Assembly (NCBI GenBank): GCA_027391075.1
Contig: DAHYHI010000092.1
Location: forward strand, 1 to 64,000
DNA: 64,000 nt
Direction: 5' to 3'
Source: JAJZAM01 sp027391075
Lineage (GTDB): Bacteria; Actinomycetota; Acidimicrobiia; Acidimicrobiales; Palsa-688
Shown: in pieces, positions 39,097 to 48,355 of the stretch
Layout: each line of letters begins with the position of its first letter
Numbering within the stretch: position 1 is the stretch's first letter
The notes under the pieces: generated by a model
Told to the model about the DNA's origin: nothing
Databases searched by the model: none
The model's input: the letters and a program-made list of their open reading frames with translations, nothing else
Translations under genes and position numbers: made by a program

Positions 39097-40956
39097 GTGC
39101 TCTCGACGCAGAGGCCGCTTGAGGCGTCCGGCGCGCGTAAGGCTCCTCCGTCGCCGTCTCGTGGGTTCGTATCCCTCACCCGAGCACTGGCCGCTTTGCC
39201 TGTCGCGGTCATCGTATGGGAGGGATGGTCTCGACGTTGGGTCGCCGACGACGCCTACATCGACTTCCGGGTGGTAGCTAACCTAGCCTCAGGTCACGGC
39301 CCCGTCTACAACCGTGGGGAGCGTGTCGAGGTTTATACCGACCCTCTCTGGGTCGGCCTTCTTACCCTTTTCCACTGGATCGGACTTCTGGCTATCCAGT
39401 GGTGGGCGGTGATTCTCGGCATAGTGTTCACGGGTTGCGGAGTGTGGATGGGAGGGCGGTCCGGGCAACGCCTGAGCCCGGCTGTAAAAGGGCGTTCGCC
39501 GTCAGGTTCAGGCGAGCATGCGAACCTAGTTGTGCCCCTGGGCATGCTGATGTTTGTGTCCATCGACGCCGCCTGGGACTTTGCAACCTCCGGACTTGAG
39601 ACTGGCATGGTCTTCGGCTGGCTCGGGGCTAGCTACGCCATGCTCGCAGGCCACGCCGTCGGGCAGCACAGGTCGCGGCGAGCGCAGTTCAGCGCAGCTA
39701 CGGTTATGGGACTAGGCCCTCTGGTCCGACCGGACTTGCTCCTATTCAGCTTGCCGTTCCTGGCAGCTCTAATTGCCGTCTCGATCACCGGCCTGAGTTC
39801 TCGTCGGTCGCTGAGTAGGGCGGCTTCTATCTTGGCCGTCTCGGGGGCCTGTCCGGTGCTCTACCAGATCTGGCGGATGACCTACTTCGCGATGGTGGTA
39901 CCTAACACAGCACTCGCCAAGACCGCCGGCTCGGCGTGGTGGGGCCAGGGACTCGTATACCTCCGCGACCTAGTCGACCCTTACCTGCTGTGGATACCGT
40001 TGCTGCTCGCGGCGGCGGTGGCAGCGCTCAGGTTGGGACAACTGGCATCCAATCGGAGCTATTCCATGATGGCTGTTGTCGCTTCCCCCCTCTTGGGAGC
40101 TCTCCTCGACGGGAGCTACGTGGTGAGAGTCGGCGGGGACTTCATGCACGGACGCATGCTGTTACCGGCCGTCTTCGCTGTCGGCCTGACCTTCTGGGTG
40201 CCCTTAGCCACGAGCGCGCAGATAGCGGTAGCAGGCGCAGCCTGCTGTTGGTCGGTCACCGCTGCAGCCTTCCTGCACTACCCCCAGCGCGCTACCGTCA
40301 TCAACGGCATTGCCAACGAGCGGGCGTGGTATATCAACCAGTCTCAGAACCCGCATCCTGTCACGCCCGACGAGTACCGCTACGGGACTTTCGGCATGGT
40401 GGGGACGATGCTTAGCCGGGCTGCCGGGTCGTCGATCCCAAAAGGTGAATCACTCGTTCTCTTAGACGGCCAGCAGGGAGACACCGCATCCGGGGTGCTC
40501 GTGACGACCAACATGGCTGAAAAGGTGATCGCGCCCGTCGACAACATCGGCATCGCAGGGCTAGCAGCAGGTCCCCGGGTCTACATTTACGACGAGCTGT
40601 CCTTGGCAAACCCGGTCGGCAGTCACCTGAGGGAAACCTCCAAAAGTCGACCGGGTCATTCACAGCTGGCCCCGGTGGTTTGGATGGACGGTCGCTTTCT
40701 ACCGGCATCTGCCGACTACTTCCTTCCGACGTCGCCGCCGGAGAACGCCCTAACACTCCAGCCCGACCGTGCACAGGTTGAAGAAGCTCGAAAAGCTCTG
40801 ACATGTGGGGAAATGGGCCGTTACCTCAAGGCCATCACCGCCCCTCTGACGCTACGACGGATGGCGAGCGACTTCATCGACTCGTTCTCCTACTCTACAT
40901 TCAAGATCGACCCGAGCCCCCTGCGGGCAGCGGCGAGCTGCGAACGCGACGGCTGA
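39097..40956 (+). CDS. AftB-like polytopic glycosyltransferase (GT-C type)
   Basis: This is an integral membrane protein of 619 aa with roughly ten hydrophobic segments in residues ~20-420 and a soluble C-terminal part (~430-619). It resembles the mycobacterial terminal arabinofuranosyltransferase AftB along its length: WVADDAYIDFRVVANL with the paired Asp in the first loop, GPVYNRGERVEVYTDP, FATSGLETGM, RPDLLL, VPNTALAK, GGDFMHGRMLLP and a late ITAPLTLRRMASDF. It likely transfers a lipid-linked sugar outside the membrane. GTG start at 39097, divergent from pyrR. The substrate is unknown. Confidence 0.7.
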   Translation: MLSTQRPLEASGARKAPPSPSRGFVSLTRALAALPVAVIVWEGWSRRWVADDAYIDFRVVANLASGHGPVYNRGERVEVYTDPLWVGLLTLFHWIGLLAIQWWAVILGIVFTGCGVWMGGRSGQRLSPAVKGRSPSGSGEHANLVVPLGMLMFVSIDAAWDFATSGLETGMVFGWLGASYAMLAGHAVGQHRSRRAQFSAATVMGLGPLVRPDLLLFSLPFLAALIAVSITGLSSRRSLSRAASILAVSGACPVLYQIWRMTYFAMVVPNTALAKTAGSAWWGQGLVYLRDLVDPYLLWIPLLLAAAVAALRLGQLASNRSYSMMAVVASPLLGALLDGSYVVRVGGDFMHGRMLLPAVFAVGLTFWVPLATSAQIAVAGAACCWSVTAAAFLHYPQRATVINGIANERAWYINQSQNPHPVTPDEYRYGTFGMVGTMLSRAAGSSIPKGESLVLLDGQQGDTASGVLVTTNMAEKVIAPVDNIGIAGLAAGPRVYIYDELSLANPVGSHLRETSKSRPGHSQLAPVVWMDGRFLPASADYFLPTSPPENALTLQPDRAQVEEARKALTCGEMGRYLKAITAPLTLRRMASDFIDSFSYSTFKIDPSPLRAAASCERDG

Positions 40957-40986
40957 CACGCCGCTTGGCGAACACCTCCCTTCGAC

Positions 40987-41391
40987 TCACGTCGATCGCC
41001 GGACATCGGCTGCTACCGACGCCAGGACCCCGTTCACAAAACGTGCAGACTCGTCGGTCGAGTACTCCCCGGCGAGCTCTACGGCCTCGGAGAGGACCAC
41101 GGCCGTCGGCACGTCGGGACGCTCCAAGAGCTCGTAGGTGGCGACACGCAAAACGGCCCGGTCCACTGCGGGCATCCTGTCGAGCGCCCAGCCGATAGCG
41201 TGGCGGCTTATGAGGCTGTCGACCTCGGGGCTTTTGGCCTCTACGCCGCGCACCACCGCGCACGTGTAGTCGTCTGGGACGACAGGAAGGTCGTCGAGAA
41301 CCGCCGACGGCGTCAGGGTCTTAGCCTCCGCCTCGTAGAGGAGCATGAGCGCACGCTCGCGAGCTTCGCGCCGTGTGGCGGCCTCAGCCAA
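40987..41391 (-). CDS. nusB: Transcription antitermination factor NusB
   Basis: NusB binds rRNA boxA with S10 and supports rrn antitermination. The all-helical 134 aa protein begins ATRREARERALMLLYEAE and contains MPAVDRAVLRVATYELL and VVLSEAVELAGEYSTDESARFVNGVL, all typical. It starts 5 nt after efp ends, as is common. Confidence 0.95.
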   Translation of the reverse strand: MAEAATRREARERALMLLYEAEAKTLTPSAVLDDLPVVPDDYTCAVVRGVEAKSPEVDSLISRHAIGWALDRMPAVDRAVLRVATYELLERPDVPTAVVLSEAVELAGEYSTDESARFVNGVLASVAADVRRST

Positions 41392-41396
41392 GCCTC

Positions 41397-41960
41397 TCAG
41401 GCCCTGGTCAGGTATTCGCCGCTGCGGGTGTCAACCTTGATTCGCTCGCCGACGTTGACGAAAAGCGGCACCTGGAGCGAAAGGCCGGTCTCGAGGGTCG
41501 CAGGCTTCCTGGCCCCCGACACCCGGTCCCCTTGGACGCCTGGCTCGGTCTCGGTGACGGTCAGCTCCACCGACGCTGGCAGGTCGACACCGACGATCTC
41601 CCCGTCGAAGAGCTGGATGACCGCTGCGTCACCCTCCTTGAGGTAGGACGCCGCAGACCCGAGCGATCCTCGGGGCGCCTGCATCTGCTCGTAGTCGGAG
41701 GTGTCCATGAACACGTAGCTGTCCCCGTCGGGATAGAGGAACTGCATCTCCCTCTTGTCGATGAGAGCTTGGTCGAGCTTTTCGTCCGCGCGGTAGGTGC
41801 GCTCGATGACCGCCCCGGTGCGGACGTTCTTGAGTTTCGTCCTGACGAACGCCCCGCCCTTGCCGGGCTTGACGTGTTGGAACTCCACCACCGAGAAGAG
41901 CCCTTCGGGGAGGTTGAGGGACATCCCGTTCTTGAGGTCGTTGGTTGAAACTGAAGGCAT
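41397..41960 (-). CDS. efp: Elongation factor P
   Basis: EF-P relieves ribosome stalling at polyproline. Three beta-barrel domains fill 187 aa. Domain I carries the tip loop KPGKGGAFVR with Lys34 in the position modified in E. coli; no EpmA-type modification gene is visible here. ATG at 41960, 15 nt after the aminopeptidase gene. Confidence 0.97.
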   Translation of the reverse strand: MPSVSTNDLKNGMSLNLPEGLFSVVEFQHVKPGKGGAFVRTKLKNVRTGAVIERTYRADEKLDQALIDKREMQFLYPDGDSYVFMDTSDYEQMQAPRGSLGSAASYLKEGDAAVIQLFDGEIVGVDLPASVELTVTETEPGVQGDRVSGARKPATLETGLSLQVPLFVNVGERIKVDTRSGEYLTRA

Positions 41961-41975
41961 GGGTTACTTTCTTCC

Positions 41976-43070
41976 CTAGATCGATATTTTCGGGCTGAGC
42001 GTCAAGGGATGACAGCCGTCCTCGGTTACCACGACGGTATCCTCGATGCGAACTCCGCCCACGCCGGGTAAGTACACGCCCGGCTCGACGGTGACGACAT
42101 GTCCCGCTGCGAGTGTATCCCCAGAGCCGGCCGCCACCGACGGCGCCTCGTGGATGTCGAGTCCAACACCGTGGCCTGTGGAGTGCGCGAAGCGTTCCGC
42201 GAAGCCGGCGTCGGCGATGATATCCCTGCACACCCGGTCCACCTCGGCGGCGGGAACGCCAGGCCTGACCGCTGCGACGCCAGCGGCTTGGGCTTTCGCC
42301 ACCACGCTCATAGCCCGGCGCAGCTGTGCATCGGCGGGCGGGGTAGCAGCCCAAACCGTGCGGGTCATGTCCGAGCAGTAGCCGTCGAAACGGGCTCCGA
42401 AGTCGACCACGACAGCCTCGCCGGCTCCGATCGTGCGACCACCGGGACGGTGATGGGGCTTCGCTGCGTTCGGTCCGGATGCGACGATCGTCTCGAAAGA
42501 CGGCTCGGAAGCTCCCATTTCGCGCATCTCGAAGTCGAGCAGACGAGCGAACGACGCCTCAGAGAGGCCGGCGCCGAGCTTCGGGAGCAGCTTTGCTAGA
42601 GCCGCGTCAGCTATACGGGCAGCCTCGCGCATCCGGTCCAGTTCCCCGGGGTCTTTGCGCACCCGCAGGGCTTCGACGCAACCCTCAGTGGGGACTAGGT
42701 CTACTTCGGGAAACCAGTCCTCCTGGAAGGCCTTGAACCTCGACCAGGTGACGTTCGCCGCTTCCAGGCCGACGCTGCGACATCCGACCTCGTCGACGAA
42801 ACGGGCCAGCGCCTCGCGTTGGCCTGCGAGCCCGGCAACTTCCAGCTCGACGGGAGCTCCACAAGCGGAGATCTGCTCGGCCGCCTGGGTCTCGTAACGG
42901 CCGTCCGTGACTAGCAGCGCCCGCTCGGGTCCGACAGCGAGGAGACCGGCAGAGCCGGTGAAGCCCGAGAGGTAGCGGATGTTAGTCAAGGAAGACACCA
43001 GGAGAACCGAAAGTTCTTGTAGCTGCGAACGCAAAGCGCCGAGCCGCGAGGAGACGGCCATAGGTTGCAT
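41976..43070 (-). CDS. Xaa-Pro aminopeptidase (M24B)
   Basis: This metallopeptidase removes N-terminal residues before proline (364 aa). An N-terminal creatinase-like domain (residues ~1-130) precedes the pita-bread domain. The five metal ligands are visible in VVVDFGARFDGYCSDMTRT (two Asp), the HSTGHGVGLDIHE segment, VVTVEPGVYLPG and VRIEDTVVV. The order peptidase-efp-nusB is conserved in many Gram-positive bacteria. Two nearby start codons are possible (43070 and 43061). Confidence 0.93.
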   Translation of the reverse strand: MQPMAVSSRLGALRSQLQELSVLLVSSLTNIRYLSGFTGSAGLLAVGPERALLVTDGRYETQAAEQISACGAPVELEVAGLAGQREALARFVDEVGCRSVGLEAANVTWSRFKAFQEDWFPEVDLVPTEGCVEALRVRKDPGELDRMREAARIADAALAKLLPKLGAGLSEASFARLLDFEMREMGASEPSFETIVASGPNAAKPHHRPGGRTIGAGEAVVVDFGARFDGYCSDMTRTVWAATPPADAQLRRAMSVVAKAQAAGVAAVRPGVPAAEVDRVCRDIIADAGFAERFAHSTGHGVGLDIHEAPSVAAGSGDTLAAGHVVTVEPGVYLPGVGGVRIEDTVVVTEDGCHPLTLSPKISI

Positions 43071-43111
43071 ATGAGCATCTACAGTATCTCCGTGACCGCA
43101 CGGACCATCCC

Positions 43112-43876
43112 GTGACAGCCGTCCTCGCCGTTGCGGCCGGGCTTTACGGGCTGGTCATAGGATCATTTTTGAACGTGGTGATCCACCGCGTCCCGTTACA
43201 CCAATCGGTGGTAAGGCCGCCCTCGGCGTGCCCCGCCTGCGAGGGGCGTATCGCCCCGCTCGACAACATCCCTCTCGTCTCATGGGTGGCGCTGAGGGGC
43301 CGCTGCAGGTCGTGCGGTGCTCCGATCTCGGCGCGATACCCCGCTGTGGAAGCGCTGACCGCTTTGGCGTTCGTCGCAACCTCCTTGCGTTTCGGGTGGA
43401 GCGCCACGCTGCCCGCTGAGATCATCTTCGTAGCCGGTCTCGTCGCCCTCTCGTTCATCGACTACGACCACATGCTGCTCCCCAAGGTGGTCGTATACCC
43501 CCTCGGCGGTCTCGTCCTCGCCGGCCTGGTCGCTGCTGCGGCCTACGACGGCAGCTGGAAGCGGCTGGAAGTGGCACTTGCCTGCGCGGCGGTCGAGTTC
43601 GGCTTGCTGTTCGCCCTGAACGCAGCGAGCCCTCGCTCTCTCGGCTTCGGGGACGTCCGCTTCGGCCCGGTCATCGCTTTAGCGCTCGGCTGGCTAGGCT
43701 GGCGTTACGCTCTCGCCGGTTTCTTCGCCGCAAACCTCCTCGGCGCCGGGGTGGGAATAGCTCTCATAGCGCTGCGAAAGGCCGACCGGCGCACGCCGAT
43801 CCCCTTCGGGGTGTTCCTCTCCGCCGGTGCGTTCTTCGTGCTCATGCTGGGCGGGGCGTTTCACTACCCCGCCTGA
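43112..43876 (+). CDS. pilD: Prepilin peptidase / N-methyltransferase
   Basis: PilD cleaves the class III leader of prepilins and methylates the new N-terminus. The zinc-type Cys pairs C40-PA-C43 and C65-RS-C68 are present. The catalytic aspartates lie in FIDYDHMLLP (residues ~116-125) and GFGDVRFG. About seven membrane helices, 254 aa. GTG start. It lies 4 kb from the pil cluster that holds its likely substrate pilA, and its 3' end overlaps the convergent membrane-protein gene by 13 nt. Confidence 0.95.
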   Translation: MTAVLAVAAGLYGLVIGSFLNVVIHRVPLHQSVVRPPSACPACEGRIAPLDNIPLVSWVALRGRCRSCGAPISARYPAVEALTALAFVATSLRFGWSATLPAEIIFVAGLVALSFIDYDHMLLPKVVVYPLGGLVLAGLVAAAAYDGSWKRLEVALACAAVEFGLLFALNAASPRSLGFGDVRFGPVIALALGWLGWRYALAGFFAANLLGAGVGIALIALRKADRRTPIPFGVFLSAGAFFVLMLGGAFHYPA

Positions 43877-45168
43877 AGTATCTCGCTTGGGCGCCTCGCC
43901 CCCGTCAGGCCAGCTCGGGCGAGGCGCCACTTTTCGGCGGCGGCGCCGCTGCGGGTGAGGCTGGCAAAGCACAACGCTCCGGTGGTGGCGACGACCGCCA
44001 TCTCCAGCCAGGGGGGGAGCAAACCGCCGAGGAGGCTTCCGGTCGAGCTCAGGTACAAAAGGCATGCCCCGACGCACAGAGTCGCGAAACGCTTGGTCGC
44101 TCCCTGCGTTGTGAGCGCCCCGGCGACGACCACCAACACGACCGCCGGCGCAAAATAGTACGGCCAGTACTCGACTTCGAAGAAGCCGCGTGCGAACATC
44201 GCTACGCTCAATGCCACCGTCACCGAGCTCGGATCACGGCGATTCCTGACGAACCAGCCGGCAGCGACAGCGACGACGACCGCCAACGACCGGGTCGTCG
44301 ATCCCGCCACCATGTGCTGGGTGCCGTAGACGGTGGATATGAGAAACTTCGGAGCGAGACCCCACCACGGCAGGTGCTGGCCGATGTCGGGCATAGGCTG
44401 GCGGAGTAGGTCCACTGAAGCCTGGTGGAAGTCGACAGCGAGCAGGGTGACTCCTAGGACGGCCGGGGCTGCGGCCGTCCTAGCCAGCGTCCTCAGCCTG
44501 ACTCCCGGCGGGGAGGCAGCGACGAGCACCGGGATCGCGAGGCCCGCCCAGGTCTGCATCAAGACAGCGAAGCCCAGCGCCACCGCAGCCCCGGCGAAGT
44601 GACCCCGAAAGGCAAGAGCGAAGCTCAAGCACACGAAGGCAAGAGCGAGCATGTCCTCAGGGTGCCCTTCGAACCCCGGAGTCGGTCCCACTACTGCCAC
44701 CGCCACCGCCAGGGTTATCAGCTTGCGCCTGGCGGCGTTCACCTGGAGAGTCTCTGCAAGGTAGTCGACGCCGAGCACCGCTGTCGCTCCGCACAGGAAG
44801 AAGAACGGTCCGCTCACGAGCCACATCGAAGGCTTGTCCAGTGGTATCGGATAGGAGGCGACCAGCCCAAAGTGCCCGCCAAGCGCTACGACCGGGGCGT
44901 AGAGGTACACGAAGCCGGGCAGCGCAGCAAACCACGGGTTCGCGGAGAAGACGAAGCCGGCGCCTCCGTTCCAGGAGTACTGAGCTGCGTTGGTAGTGGT
45001 CCAGACGTCCCGGCTCATGATCCACTGGCTCGGCACCCCGAGCACGTAGGGCATCCCGAAGCTCATCCAGGCCGCCACCGTAACGCCGAGCAGGTACATC
45101 AGCGCCGCCCATCGCCAACCTTCCCAATGCAAGGGACGTACCGCGCCCCGAGTCGACTCCAAGGTCAT
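43864..45168 (-). CDS. Polytopic membrane protein, unknown function
   Basis: This 434 aa protein has about ten hydrophobic stretches and looks like a GT-C-type or DUF2029-like membrane protein. I do not recognise its family. The first outer loop contains acidic residues (SRDVWTTTNAAQ), and a later loop reads GFEGHPEDMLALA. It lies 48 nt after aroB, probably in the aroC-aroB transcript, and converges on pilD. Confidence 0.6.
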   Translation of the reverse strand: MTLESTRGAVRPLHWEGWRWAALMYLLGVTVAAWMSFGMPYVLGVPSQWIMSRDVWTTTNAAQYSWNGGAGFVFSANPWFAALPGFVYLYAPVVALGGHFGLVASYPIPLDKPSMWLVSGPFFFLCGATAVLGVDYLAETLQVNAARRKLITLAVAVAVVGPTPGFEGHPEDMLALAFVCLSFALAFRGHFAGAAVALGFAVLMQTWAGLAIPVLVAASPPGVRLRTLARTAAAPAVLGVTLLAVDFHQASVDLLRQPMPDIGQHLPWWGLAPKFLISTVYGTQHMVAGSTTRSLAVVVAVAAGWFVRNRRDPSSVTVALSVAMFARGFFEVEYWPYYFAPAVVLVVVAGALTTQGATKRFATLCVGACLLYLSSTGSLLGGLLPPWLEMAVVATTGALCFASLTRSGAAAEKWRLARAGLTGARRPSEILQAG

Positions 45169-45216
45169 ACGGAAGTATCGGACTCCAAGGCGGCGAGGGT
45201 TAGGCCCGAGCGCCCT

Positions 45217-46230
45217 CTAGGGCAGGAGGTCTGCGAGGGTCTCTTCGACGGCCCGTTGGTCGACACCGTCGACTACTTCCAACCCCTCCGGACCGTCGAG
45301 AATGAACGTCAGGCCGCCGTCGGCCGACTTCTTGTCCCGCCGCATGAGCGCCACCAGGTCGTCCGGCCGGCGCTGGCGCTGCGGCCGAACCGCTAGGCCG
45401 TAGCCGGCGACGACCTGTTCGTGCAGTGCCACCCTGGCGTCGTCGATGCGCCCGAGTCGCCGGGCGAGGTGAGCTGCGAAGACCATTCCCACCCCGACGG
45501 CTTCCCCGTGGGTCAGCTCGTAGCTCCCGCTGGTCTCCAAGGCGTGACCGAGCGTGTGGCCGTAATTGAGAAGAGCCCTCCGACCCGACTCTCGCTCGTC
45601 GAAGCCGACCACTTCCGCCTTGGCTCGAACGCACGCAGCTACAGCGTCGTCGAGTCCCATGTCTTCCAGGCCCTCGACGCCCAAGAAGCGGTACTTGGCC
45701 ATCTCCCCCAAGCCGCTGCGGCGCTCCCGGTCAGGGAGCGTATCGAGGGTCTCCGTGTCGCACACGACCCCTACCGGCTGCCAGAAGGCACCAACGAGGT
45801 TCTTGCCTTCCGGAAGGTTTACACCGGTCTTGCCGCCGATGGCGGCGTCGATCTGGGCGAGGAGAGTCGTGGCTACGTGCACCACGGCGACACCGCGGTG
45901 ATACACAGCCGCGGCAAAGCCACCAACATCTGTGACGACCCCGCCGCCGACGGCGACGACCACGTCCCCGCGGTGCAGCCCCCACCCGGCGAAACCTCGG
46001 CAGAGGGACTCCACCGTGGCCATCTCCTTGGCGGTCTCATCCCCGCCTATCAGGAACGTCTTCTGCTCGATGCCTGTCTCGACGCTCCACGGGATCTGCT
46101 CTTGGGTCACCAGGGCCGCCTTGCGGGCACCTGAGGGTATCAACCCGCCTAAGCGGGCGCGCGCTCCCCTGCCGACCACGACCGGGTAGCTACGCTCCCC
46201 AAGGTCGACTCGGACTTCGTTGAAACCCAC
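45217..46230 (-). CDS. aroB: 3-dehydroquinate synthase
   Basis: AroB cyclises DAHP to dehydroquinate in the shikimate pathway (NAD, metal). Motifs: VVAVGGGVVTDVGGFAAAVYHRG, TTLLAQIDAAIGGKTGVN and NYGHTLGHALE with metal-binding His. 337 aa. It begins 4 nt after the aroC stop. The usual aroK (shikimate kinase) between aroC and aroB is missing. Confidence 0.96.
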   Translation of the reverse strand: MGFNEVRVDLGERSYPVVVGRGARARLGGLIPSGARKAALVTQEQIPWSVETGIEQKTFLIGGDETAKEMATVESLCRGFAGWGLHRGDVVVAVGGGVVTDVGGFAAAVYHRGVAVVHVATTLLAQIDAAIGGKTGVNLPEGKNLVGAFWQPVGVVCDTETLDTLPDRERRSGLGEMAKYRFLGVEGLEDMGLDDAVAACVRAKAEVVGFDERESGRRALLNYGHTLGHALETSGSYELTHGEAVGVGMVFAAHLARRLGRIDDARVALHEQVVAGYGLAVRPQRQRRPDDLVALMRRDKKSADGGLTFILDGPEGLEVVDGVDQRAVEETLADLLP

Positions 46231-46234
46231 CCGC

Positions 46235-47431
46235 TCAGGTCCTGGCGCCAGCCACGTCGAGGTTGGCGAGGTAGGAGTCGTGATTGCGGCGGAACTCCCC
46301 TACAGAGTCACCGCCGAACTTGCGCAGCGCCTCCCCGGCGAGGACGAGAGCCATCATCGTCTCTGCGACGACACCCATCGCGGGTACCGCTGTGACGTCG
46401 GTGCGCTCCTTGAACGACACCGTCTCCTGCTTGGTCACCACGTCCACGGTCTTTAGAACCGGACGGTTGAGAGTGGCCAGCGGCTTCATCGCCACGCGGG
46501 CGACTACCGGCTCGCCGTTGGAGATGCCCCCTTCGATACCTCCGCTTCTGTTGGTCTGCCTGCGGTAGCCACCGCCGCTGGTCGTGTCAGCCCTCGGAGC
46601 TCCACCTTCCCAGGAGATCGCGTCGTGAGCCTCAGAACCTCGCCTTCCAGCACCTTGGGTCGCTTCGCCAATCTCGACACCTTTGACCGCCTGGATGCTC
46701 AGCATGGCCTGTCCTAACAGGCCGTCGAGCTTTCGGTCCCAGTGCACGTGGCTGCCTAGTCCCACGGGCACCCCGTAGGCGATCACCTCGGCCACGCCAC
46801 CGAGCGAATCACCTACCTTGGCCGCCGCCTTGATCTCGGCGACCATCGACTCCGCCGCTGAGGGGTCGAAGCAGCGAACCTCCGACGCGTCTACTTTGTC
46901 CAGGTCGTCGGGGCCTGGCCGTTCGTCGCTGGGCGAGCACGCACTGCCGATCTGCACCACGTGACTGACGACCGTCACCCCGATCTCGGCCAAAAGTGCT
47001 TTCGCAAGCGCACCGGCGGCCACTCGCGCAGCGGTCTCCCTGGCCGACGCCCTCTCTAGGACGTCCCTGGCGTCGGAGAAAGCGTACTTCTGCATTCCCG
47101 GCAGGTCGGCGTGACCGGGGCGTGGCTGGTGCAAAGGCTTGGAGGTGACGCCCGGAGCGGGAGACATCTCCTCGGTCCACTTGGGCCACTCGGTGTTGGC
47201 GATCTCCACCGCTACGGGCGAGCCGAGAGTGCGGCCGTGGCGTACACCGGCCAGAAGGGTGAGCTCGTCCGCCTCGAAGCGCATTCGCGGTCCCCTGCCG
47301 AAACCGAGCCTTCGGCGACCCAACTCGGCTCCGATCATCTCTGCGGTCACTTCAAGGCCCGCCGGGAGGCCCTCCACGATCACGACGAGGCCTTTGCCGT
47401 GCGACTCGCCGGCGGTCAAAAAACGCAGCAC
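46235..47431 (-). CDS. aroC: Chorismate synthase
   Basis: AroC makes chorismate from EPSP with reduced FMN. Signatures: TAGESHGKGLVVIVEGLPAG at the N-terminus, GRGSARETAARVAAG-type (ERASARETAARVAAGALAK), and TNRSGGIEGGISNGEP. 398 aa, typical of actinobacteria. Start GTG at 47431. A TAGGAT -10-like hexamer ends 8 nt upstream, so the mRNA may be leaderless. The 93 nt before it contain no gene. Confidence 0.96.
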   Translation of the reverse strand: MLRFLTAGESHGKGLVVIVEGLPAGLEVTAEMIGAELGRRRLGFGRGPRMRFEADELTLLAGVRHGRTLGSPVAVEIANTEWPKWTEEMSPAPGVTSKPLHQPRPGHADLPGMQKYAFSDARDVLERASARETAARVAAGALAKALLAEIGVTVVSHVVQIGSACSPSDERPGPDDLDKVDASEVRCFDPSAAESMVAEIKAAAKVGDSLGGVAEVIAYGVPVGLGSHVHWDRKLDGLLGQAMLSIQAVKGVEIGEATQGAGRRGSEAHDAISWEGGAPRADTTSGGGYRRQTNRSGGIEGGISNGEPVVARVAMKPLATLNRPVLKTVDVVTKQETVSFKERTDVTAVPAMGVVAETMMALVLAGEALRKFGGDSVGEFRRNHDSYLANLDVAGART

Positions 47432-47524
47432 AACCTACGATCCTAGTCGCCCGCCTATCGTCAGCCTAAAGCCGGGACGGATCCTGGCGTAGCCTCCACA
47501 AAAGGAGAGGCGAGCCGAGCCCTG

Positions 47525-47773
47525 TCAGCCGAACGGGTTCCGGGAGCTGATCGGAAGACCACCGGGTACGGTCGTCGTGGTCGTAGAGGGGACCGACTTG
47601 GGTGCGGCAGTCTTGGCTACAGCTGGTGGGCTCACGGAGGCTGTCGCGCTCGTGTTGTGATGAAGCTCCTTGGTCCAGATGACGAAGCCTGCGACGAACA
47701 CCAGCACGGTTAGCGCTACGACGCTTGCGTACCTACGCCAGGCTGGCATCGGGGATTTGGTCGAGTCGATCAT
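47525..47773 (-). CDS. Small single-pass membrane protein of the pil operon
   Basis: An 82 aa protein with one N-terminal transmembrane helix (residues ~15-33) and a Ser/Thr/Pro-rich outer tail ending in SSRNPFG. It follows pilO by 15 nt and is the last gene of the pilM/N-pilO block, the position of PilP in other systems. The terminal NPFG recalls the RDPF-type ends of PilP, but there is no lipobox and the similarity is weak. I do not assign a function. Confidence 0.6.
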   Translation of the reverse strand: MIDSTKSPMPAWRRYASVVALTVLVFVAGFVIWTKELHHNTSATASVSPPAVAKTAAPKSVPSTTTTTVPGGLPISSRNPFG

Positions 47774-47788
47774 GTCGTCAGCTCCAGT

Positions 47789-48355
47789 TCAGGGGGCGTA
47801 GAAGACTTGGGTGGATAACGAAGCTGTAAGCTGACCGTTGGTGCCCGACGATATCGACACGCCCTGTATAACCATGCTGCGCTGCAGGTTCGTAAGACCT
47901 GACATGAAGCTTGTCAGCTGCCCGTAGGTGCCGGAAGCCGCCATAGTCACCGGTATTTCCTGCAGGCCTGTCGTCGAGGTCGCCGGCGCCGAAGACGACT
48001 GGGTCCCCGTAGCGGATTGAGGTGGGCTCGGGGTGACCGTCGTCAGCTCAGTTCCAGTCGAAGTGGCCAGGGCGTGAAGTTGGTCGAGAAGTCCACGCAG
48101 GTTCTCGGTGGTCGGGACCGCTTGGTCGAGGCTTGCGAGCTGGGCCTTGTCGGCGGGGATGTGCGCCTCCAAGGCCTGAAGCGACGCCACCTGCGAGTCG
48201 AGCTTGCTCACCTGGCTCGCAGCTGAAGCGTACGACTTGTGAGCCGAGGCAATCTTGGCGCTCGACGGCCGGTAGATTGCGAGATACCACGCTGCGGCTA
48301 GTACGACCACAGCCACAGCCGCGAGGCTGTAGAGCTTGCGGGTGGACACGGTCAC
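47789..48355 (-). CDS. pilO: Type IV pilus alignment protein PilO
   Basis: PilO links the cytoplasmic ATPase/PilM ring to the outer parts of the machine. The 188 aa bitopic protein has a short cytoplasmic N-terminus, one helix (residues ~10-28), a coiled coil (~35-75, ASQVSKLDSQVASLQALEA) and a ferredoxin-like domain (~110-188). The GTG start at 48355 overlaps the pilM/N stop by 4 nt. Family identity rests on layout as much as on sequence. Confidence 0.8.
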   Translation of the reverse strand: MTVSTRKLYSLAAVAVVVLAAAWYLAIYRPSSAKIASAHKSYASAASQVSKLDSQVASLQALEAHIPADKAQLASLDQAVPTTENLRGLLDQLHALATSTGTELTTVTPSPPQSATGTQSSSAPATSTTGLQEIPVTMAASGTYGQLTSFMSGLTNLQRSMVIQGVSISSGTNGQLTASLSTQVFYAP

